The translations under genes were made by a program, and so were the position numbers. Source: Geoanaerobacter sp964528055 (GTDB taxonomy: Bacteria; Desulfobacterota; Desulfuromonadia; Geobacterales; DSM-12255). From it: DNA of 64,000 nucleotides. The DNA is taken from contig CAZGQM010000005.1 of the NCBI GenBank assembly GCA_964528055.1, forward strand, positions 177,135-241,134, written 5' to 3'. Under the pieces are notes generated by a model that ran no database searches, was not told the origin of the DNA, and saw nothing but the letters and a program-made list of their open reading frames with translations. The first letter of the stretch is position 1, and the number at the start of each line of letters is the position of its first letter. Shown in pieces: positions 58,697 to 64,000 of this stretch.

Positions 58697-61174
58697 ATGC
58701 AAACCCTTGTGGATCTCTTCAATACCTTTCCTTCTCATGGGAATCAGACTGCGTTTATCCATCGGACCGGAGTTCGGCGGCGGGTTATGTCGTATGCCGA
58801 GTTCCATTCGTTCTCTCTGAGGATGTCCGGGTGGCTACTCTCTCAAGGTGTTTTGCCCGGTGATAGGGTTCTGCTCTGGGCTCCAAACTCCCCCTGGTGG
58901 GCTGTTTCTTTCTGGGGGTGCGTTGCCTGTGGTGCCATTGTGGTGCCGGTCGATTTTCTTTCAGGAAGAGAGCGTGTTGCAACAATTCTGAGGCTTACCT
59001 CAGCGCGGTTTCTACTCCAAAGCCGGGTGAAGGGGGAGCCGCTCGGTGATATCGGCTCGGCGTATATGGAAGAGCTGCCTTGTGTCCTGGCCGACAGACA
59101 GGCTGCTGACAAGCCTGTCAGCCCAAACCCTGCTGCTATTGCCGAGCTGATCTACACCTCCGGCACGACTGGAGCCCCCAAGGGGGTCATCCTGACCCAT
59201 GCAAACCTGATTGCCAACCTGATGCAGGTTAATCTGCATATCCCACAGGTGACGAACGAATACCGTTTCCTCTCCTGCCTCCCCTTATCGCATATGTTCG
59301 AGCAGATGGGAGGGTTTTTCACTCCGCTGTTGAACGGTTCATCCATCGTGTATCTGCGAACCCTCAAGCCTTCTGCTCTCATGGCTGCCTTTGATGAGGA
59401 GGATATTTACGCGATGATAGTGGTTCCACGACTGCTGCAGCTGCTCAGAAATTCCGTAGAACGGGAGCTTGCTGCCAAGGGTATGGAGAGCTTATTCAGA
59501 GGGCTCGCAAAGGTCGCTGAGCATCTATCTGCAGCAGGTCGTCGCATCCTCTTTACTCCGGTGTCGAGGAAGTTCGGCAGAAATTTACAGCTGTTCGTTT
59601 CCGGAGGTGCAGCGCTTTCGCCAGAGCTGTTCCGTTTCTGGGAAGGTATGGGTTTCCGGGTGGTTGAGGGGTATGGCCTGACCGAGTGCTCTCCCGTCCT
59701 TGCCGCAAACAGCTTCGATAAGCGGGTGCCAGGCTCGGTAGGGTTGCCTCTGCAGGGGATTGAGATCAGGTTTGACCAGGGAGAGCTCCTTGCTCGCGGG
59801 GAGAATCTCTTTCCAGGTTATTACGAAAACGAGGAGGCAACAAAAGCGGCGTTTACTGCTGACGGCTGGTTCAGGACCGGGGATCTTGGGGAGTTGGATA
59901 CGGATGGTTTTCTGCACCTGAAGGGGAGACGCAAGGAGCTTATCGTAACCGGCGCAGGGATCAATGTCTATCCGGATGAGATAGAAGAACTGTTGAATCA
60001 GCTTCCAGGCGTTCATGAGGCCTGTGTCGTCGGGTTTGATCGAGGAGAGGGGGAAGAGGTGCATGCGGTGCTCATCCCGGACGGTAGCGGTCGCCCCCCT
60101 GCAGAAATCATCCAGGATGCCAATGAGCGGCTCGACGAGTTACAGAGGATAACCGGATTCTTCATCTGGAATGACGCCGATTTTCCCAAAACCACCACCA
60201 TGAAGGTTCAGAAGTTTCTTGTCCGCAAACGCCTTCAGGAGGGGAGGGGTGCTATAGCGGGAGAAATTGCCGCAGACCGGCTTATATCCATACTTGTACA
60301 GATAACCGGTTCACGCCCGGAAGAGGTCACCGAATCGTCCTTTCTCGTTGCCAACCTGGGGCTCACCTCCATCGCCCGGCTTGAGCTGGTCAATACCCTG
60401 GAGCAGGAGTTCCGTATCGATCTGGATGACGCACTCATCGATCAGCGGACACGGGTCTCGGATCTGCGCGACATGCTTGCCCGACGGGAAAGGAGTTCAG
60501 TGCGGCAGAGGTTCCGCCCCTGGGTCAATACTGGTAGCATTCGAGGATTCAGAAGGTTTTGCGACCTCCTTATACATTTCCCTCTGTTACATGCTTTTGT
60601 GGTTCTCAAGGTACGGGGAAGGGAGAACCTGGATGGACTTGAAGCGCCGGTTCTTTTCATCGCCAACCACATGAGCTATCTCGATCAGCCGGTTATCATG
60701 AAGGCGCTTTACCCGTCTTGGCGCTACAACACCGCCACTGCAGTCTGGGCGGAATTTTTCTTCAAGAACTTCAGGAATGTTGTTCAACGGGCCTGGAAGA
60801 TATGCGCGTATGAATATGGCACCGTGGCGCTTAACCTCTTTCCGCTCCCCCAGTCGCAGGGGTTCCGCAGTTCGCTTGAGTACATGGGGCGACTTGTTGA
60901 CCGGGGGGTTAACCTCCTGGTCTTTCCAGAGGGTGAGCGCTCCATGACCGGTCGTCTGCTCCCGTTTCAGCAGGGTCTCGGGGTAATGGTCAAGGAACTG
61001 GATATTCCGGTTGTCCCGGTCAAGATAGAGGGTCTGGAGCGGGTCTTCCCCAGAGGGGCTGTATGGCCGAAGCGGGGGAAGGTGATAGTCACCTTCGGGC
61101 GGCCGCACATTTTCGGTCTGGATACCCAGGCAGAGATAGTTGAAAAGTCGCGACAGATGTTTGAGGAGCAATGA
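58697..61174 (+). CDS. Acyl-(ACP) synthetase, carrier domain and 1-acylglycerophosphate acyltransferase fusion
   Basis: An 825-residue protein with three parts. Residues 1-530 are an AMP-forming acyl-adenylate synthetase (YTSGTTGAPKGVILTH; GYGLTECSPVLAANS; WFRTGDLGELD). Residues about 535-615 are an acyl-carrier domain, with Ser558 in LGLTS as the likely phosphopantetheine site. Residues about 635-825 are a PlsC acyltransferase with NHMSYLD and FPEGERSMTG. Escherichia coli Aas joins the same two enzymes in the opposite order and has no carrier domain. It likely activates fatty acids and re-acylates lysophospholipid. I use the ATG at 58697; an earlier in-frame start overlaps pgsA. No clear Shine-Dalgarno is seen. 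The stop overlaps the ATPase gene (ATGA). Confidence 0.88.
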   Translation: MQTLVDLFNTFPSHGNQTAFIHRTGVRRRVMSYAEFHSFSLRMSGWLLSQGVLPGDRVLLWAPNSPWWAVSFWGCVACGAIVVPVDFLSGRERVATILRLTSARFLLQSRVKGEPLGDIGSAYMEELPCVLADRQAADKPVSPNPAAIAELIYTSGTTGAPKGVILTHANLIANLMQVNLHIPQVTNEYRFLSCLPLSHMFEQMGGFFTPLLNGSSIVYLRTLKPSALMAAFDEEDIYAMIVVPRLLQLLRNSVERELAAKGMESLFRGLAKVAEHLSAAGRRILFTPVSRKFGRNLQLFVSGGAALSPELFRFWEGMGFRVVEGYGLTECSPVLAANSFDKRVPGSVGLPLQGIEIRFDQGELLARGENLFPGYYENEEATKAAFTADGWFRTGDLGELDTDGFLHLKGRRKELIVTGAGINVYPDEIEELLNQLPGVHEACVVGFDRGEGEEVHAVLIPDGSGRPPAEIIQDANERLDELQRITGFFIWNDADFPKTTTMKVQKFLVRKRLQEGRGAIAGEIAADRLISILVQITGSRPEEVTESSFLVANLGLTSIARLELVNTLEQEFRIDLDDALIDQRTRVSDLRDMLARRERSSVRQRFRPWVNTGSIRGFRRFCDLLIHFPLLHAFVVLKVRGRENLDGLEAPVLFIANHMSYLDQPVIMKALYPSWRYNTATAVWAEFFFKNFRNVVQRAWKICAYEYGTVALNLFPLPQSQGFRSSLEYMGRLVDRGVNLLVFPEGERSMTGRLLPFQQGLGVMVKELDIPVVPVKIEGLERVFPRGAVWPKRGKVIVTFGRPHIFGLDTQAEIVEKSRQMFEEQ

Positions 61175-63807
61175 TGTGGCACCAGAAGTCTATTGATCAT
61201 GTCTTTGCCGAACTGAACAGCTCGCAGGCCGGGCTTCCGGCAAACGAGGCAGAGCGCCGCCTGTCCGAATCAGGACCTAACGAGCTTCGTGAGAAGCGGC
61301 AGCGGTCACCTCTGGTTATGCTCGTCACCCAGTTTACCGACCTCCTGATAGTCATACTTATCATTGCAGCGGTTGTAGCTGCCCTGATAGGTGACGTTCG
61401 CGACGCTCTTCCGATTATTGCCATCGTCATCATCAACGCGATAATCGGATTTTCCCAGGAATATAGAGCGGAAAAATCACTAAAGGCCCTCAAGAAGATG
61501 GCGAGCCAGAAGGCACGGGTCATCCGCGACGGGCAGATGGCCGAGGTTGAGGCTCGCACACTGGTTTCGGGCGATTTTATCCTCATTGAGGCTGGTACCA
61601 TAGTTCCTGCCGATCTCAGGCTGGTGGAGGCAGTGCGGCTTCAGGTGGATGAATCAGCACTGACCGGCGAATCGGTGCCGGTGGAGAAGCTTGTCCCGCC
61701 TCTGGAGCAGACGGATCTCCCTCTGGGGGACCGCCTGAATATGGCCTATATGGGAACGGTAGCGGTCTATGGCAGAGGTGCCGGCATTGTGGTGGCCACC
61801 GGCATGTCTACGGAACTCGGAGCTGTTGCCACCCTTCTCTCAACCGGTGAGGAGCAGAAAACGCCGCTTCAGCGACGTCTGGCACTTTTTGGCAAAAAGC
61901 TTTCACTGGTCATTCTGATCATCTGTGCGGTGGTGTTTGTGGCAGGGATGCTGCGCGGAGAGGCACTGGTTCTGATGCTGATGACAGCCATTTCGCTTGC
62001 AGTTGCCGCCATACCGGAGGCGCTGCCGGCAGTGGTGACCATAGCGCTGGCCTTCGGAGCGCGGAAGATGGTTAAGCAGAATGCCTTGATCCGTCGCCTC
62101 CCTGCGGTGGAGACACTCGGCTCGGTAACCTGCATCTGCACGGACAAGACCGGCACCCTGACCATGAACCGGATGGAGGTTGTCGAGCTGTATATCGAGG
62201 GGAGGGTCTTGGCGTTGGCCGGCTTGACTGTCCCAGCTCCTGCCAATGACAGCACTCTTCCGGCAACCACAGAAGCGATCTTTTTCATGGCAGCGTCCCT
62301 GAACAGCGATATCCTCCGAAAAGCCGACGGGACACTCTCCGGCGACCCGACAGAGGTAGCACTTGCGGATATCTCGGCAAGACACGGGTTCTCGCGGGAG
62401 ACCCTCGATCGGAACTTTCCAAGGGTTGCAGAGCTCCCCTTCGATTCGGAGCGAAAGCTCATGACCACCTTCCATCAATCCGCCACAGGGTTGGTCTCTT
62501 TCACTAAGGGTGCGGTGGAGGTCATTGCCGGTGATCTTCTAGAGGGAGGCGAGGAGGCTTTTCACTTACTGGAAAATGGTGAGAAGATGGCCGCCCGTGG
62601 CCTTCGTACCATCTGCATTGCCATGCGCCGATGGGATGCGCTTCCGGATAGGGTCGATACGGAGAATGTTGAGCGTGACCTGGTCATATTGGGGATAGCG
62701 GGAATAAAGGACCCGCCTCGGCCCGAGGTTTTCGACGCAGTGGCACTCTGTCGGCAGGCCGGTATCACTCCTGTAATGATCACCGGAGACCACCTCCTCA
62801 CGGCTACTGCCATTGCCCGTGAACTCGGGATACTTGATGATGCGGGTCAGGTGGTGTCAGGTGCAGAGCTGACGAAGCTGGATAGCGGGCAGCTTGAGGA
62901 ACTGGTCGGCAAGGTTCGAGTCTACGCGCGAGTTGCCCCTGCACAGAAGCTGGATATAGTAACGGCCCTGCAGAACAGGGGAGAATGCGTAGCCATGACC
63001 GGTGATGGAGTGAACGACGCACCGGCGCTCAGACGGGCGGATATAGGCATTGCCATGGGGATCACCGGGACGGACGTGGCCAAAGGAGCCTCTTCACTCA
63101 TACTTCTTGATGATAATTTTGCCACCATTGTCGGTGCTGTTCGAGAGGGGAGGCGGATCTACCGTAATATCATCCGATTCATTACCTATTCGCTCACAGC
63201 CAATGCCGGTACGTTATGGCTGGTCTTTCTTGCTCCATTCCTCGGGCTGCCGCTTCCCCTCCTTCCGATCCAGATTCTTTGGCTCAATCTTCTCTGTGAC
63301 AGCCTTCCCGGTCTGGCCCTGACCGCAGAACCTGGGGATGACTCTCTGATGCGCACCAAGCCGATTCCGCTGGCAGAGGGGATCTTCAGCGAAGGAAGAG
63401 GGTGGTACATTCTGGGTTACGGCCTGTTCCTGGGTGGTAGCGCTCTTGCACTGCAATGGTGGGGGCTCACTGCCGGGCTTCATTGGCAGAGCATGATCTT
63501 TACCTTTCTGATCCTTTCCCGCATGTCGCTCGTTATGCAGGTCCGCTCGGCAAGAGCCTCTATCCTCCAGATAGGGCTGTTTTCCAACAGGCCGCTTGTT
63601 GGAGCCGTGCTCCTGACCGTAATGCTCCAGATGGCGGTTATCAATCTTCCGTCACTTCAGGCGATATTCCGAACAAGCTCCCTCACTGTAGCCGAGTTCG
63701 CGATGGTCCTTGCCGCAACCGGATTAGTACTTGTTGCAGGAGAAGTGGACAAAATAATCCGACGGAGCGTATGCCGGAGATCAGAGCCTGCCAGCAACAC
63801 CCAATGA
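61171..63807 (+). CDS. P-type cation-transporting ATPase (P2A-like)
   Basis: An 878-residue inner-membrane pump. Phosphorylation Asp325 is in ICTDKTGTLT. The actuator domain has VDESALTGESVPV, and the hinge has MTGDGVNDAPALRRADIGIAMG. PEALP in the fourth membrane segment and NLLCDSLPGLALTAEP in the sixth are typical of calcium- or sodium-type (P2) pumps rather than heavy-metal pumps. The N-terminal cation_ATPase_N domain (LSESGPNELREKRQRSP) is complete. The ion cannot be fixed without the full set of membrane residues. ATGA overlap joins it to the acyltransferase gene; an adjacent second ATG at 61174 is also possible. Confidence 0.92.
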   Translation: MMWHQKSIDHVFAELNSSQAGLPANEAERRLSESGPNELREKRQRSPLVMLVTQFTDLLIVILIIAAVVAALIGDVRDALPIIAIVIINAIIGFSQEYRAEKSLKALKKMASQKARVIRDGQMAEVEARTLVSGDFILIEAGTIVPADLRLVEAVRLQVDESALTGESVPVEKLVPPLEQTDLPLGDRLNMAYMGTVAVYGRGAGIVVATGMSTELGAVATLLSTGEEQKTPLQRRLALFGKKLSLVILIICAVVFVAGMLRGEALVLMLMTAISLAVAAIPEALPAVVTIALAFGARKMVKQNALIRRLPAVETLGSVTCICTDKTGTLTMNRMEVVELYIEGRVLALAGLTVPAPANDSTLPATTEAIFFMAASLNSDILRKADGTLSGDPTEVALADISARHGFSRETLDRNFPRVAELPFDSERKLMTTFHQSATGLVSFTKGAVEVIAGDLLEGGEEAFHLLENGEKMAARGLRTICIAMRRWDALPDRVDTENVERDLVILGIAGIKDPPRPEVFDAVALCRQAGITPVMITGDHLLTATAIARELGILDDAGQVVSGAELTKLDSGQLEELVGKVRVYARVAPAQKLDIVTALQNRGECVAMTGDGVNDAPALRRADIGIAMGITGTDVAKGASSLILLDDNFATIVGAVREGRRIYRNIIRFITYSLTANAGTLWLVFLAPFLGLPLPLLPIQILWLNLLCDSLPGLALTAEPGDDSLMRTKPIPLAEGIFSEGRGWYILGYGLFLGGSALALQWWGLTAGLHWQSMIFTFLILSRMSLVMQVRSARASILQIGLFSNRPLVGAVLLTVMLQMAVINLPSLQAIFRTSSLTVAEFAMVLAATGLVLVAGEVDKIIRRSVCRRSEPASNTQ

Positions 63808-63860
63808 GCTGTAGAGCTTCAGCTGAAGCGGAACTGCAGCGAACAAAGCTCCCTACAGCT
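63807..63860 (+). repeat. Inverted repeats after the P-type ATPase gene
   Basis: AGCTGTAG (63807-63814) pairs with CTACAGCT (63853-63860) and encloses the perfect palindrome GCTTCAGCTGAAGC (63816-63829). There is no T run, so it may stabilise or weakly end the message rather than act as a normal terminator. Confidence 0.4.
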
Positions 63861-63903
63861 TCTGAATCAAGGATAAAATAACGTATGGAAAGTGAAAAAA
63901 CAG

Positions 63904-63932
63904 TTGACTACCGATCCAGCATTTGCTAAATA
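63904..63932 (+). promoter_or_regulatory. Promoter of the tRNA-Gly gene
   Basis: TTGACT (63904-63909), 17-base spacer, TAAATA (63927-63932) preceded by TGC. The predicted start near 63939 lies about eight bases before the tRNA. Confidence 0.65.
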
Positions 63933-63946
63933 ACCATCTTCATTGA

Positions 63947-64000
63947 GCGGGAATAACTCAGTGGTAGAGTGCGACCTTGCCAAGGTCGAAGTCGCGGGTT
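63947..64000 (+). tRNA. tRNA-Gly (anticodon GCC), cut by the right edge
   Basis: The first 54 bases of a tRNA. The acceptor strand GCGGGAA is followed by a D arm (ACTC-loop-GAGT). The anticodon stem CGACC/GGTCG encloses TTGCCAA with anticodon GCC. The T arm begins GCGGGTT and the window ends there. Confidence 0.93.

Noticed and set aside
1..64000. Mobile elements, prophage or CRISPR array
   Set aside because: No transposase, integrase, terminal repeats or regularly spaced repeats are visible; the repetitive stretch at 27256-30942 is protein-coding.

Overview
The window reads as chromosome of a Geobacter-like bacterium (Desulfuromonadia/Geobacterales). That assignment is inferred from gene style rather than a database match: an ExeA/GspB-type pair, many response regulators and GGDEF proteins, sigma-54 control, a PEP-CTERM protein, and a housekeeping set (mutS, mutL-miaA-hfq, nadB, pgsA) typical of the group. 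I see no insertion sequence, phage, CRISPR or rRNA. One tRNA-Gly(GCC) begins at the right edge and is cut by it.

Layout. 1-3222 (minus): start of a GspB-like gene, an ExeA/GspA-type ATPase and an S41 processing protease. 3402-14245 (plus): fructose-bisphosphatase, an acidic cysteine-containing small protein, an NtrC-family regulator, a secreted two-module protein, ComEC, a REC-GGDEF protein and MutS. 14253-15707 (minus): a REC-GAF-PAS regulator that stops inside its next domain.

15827-45039 is an extracellular polysaccharide locus built as two divergent transcription units around an AT-rich control region (32419-33090). Leftward: PEP-CTERM protein, phosphoglycosyl transferase, a 1228-residue Asp-box repeat protein, a methyltransferase, a GH31 enzyme, a secreted glycosidase-like barrel with a C-terminal beta module, a radical SAM protein, a lipoprotein barrel and a three-module barrel protein. 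Rightward: a possible 44-codon ORF, Wzx-type flippase, GumC/Wzz-type co-polymerase, Wzy/O-antigen-ligase-type membrane protein, GT2, two NAD-dependent epimerases, a CpsD-like ATPase fused to an MshEN-like domain, a radical SAM/SPASM protein, two GT4 transferases and a Wza-type export lipoprotein. Two nearly identical sigma-54 -24/-12 elements face outward from a 17-bp palindrome that could be the enhancer-protein site. The arms would make, polymerise and export a polysaccharide (right) and initiate, bind, trim or modify it outside the cell (left).

45190-52304 (plus): mutL, miaA, hfq, an AI-2E-family membrane protein, a DUF512 radical SAM protein, a small unknown, a secreted metallo-beta-lactamase-fold hydrolase and an HU-type protein, closed by a perfect 24-bp-arm hairpin shared with a convergent REC-PAS-histidine kinase. 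54250-57226: an MBL-fold phosphodiesterase-like gene, then a leftward operon nadB, chorismate mutase and a free-standing DAHP-synthase-type regulatory domain. 57415-63807 (plus): lytic transglycosylase, pgsA, an acyl-ACP synthetase/carrier/acyltransferase fusion and a P-type cation ATPase.

Best candidates for something undescribed: (1) the family of glycosidase-like barrels (five modules in three proteins) in which some modules keep and others have lost the catalytic glutamates; (2) the MshEN-like/CpsD fusion whose P-loop lysine is replaced; (3) the divergent sigma-54 switch.
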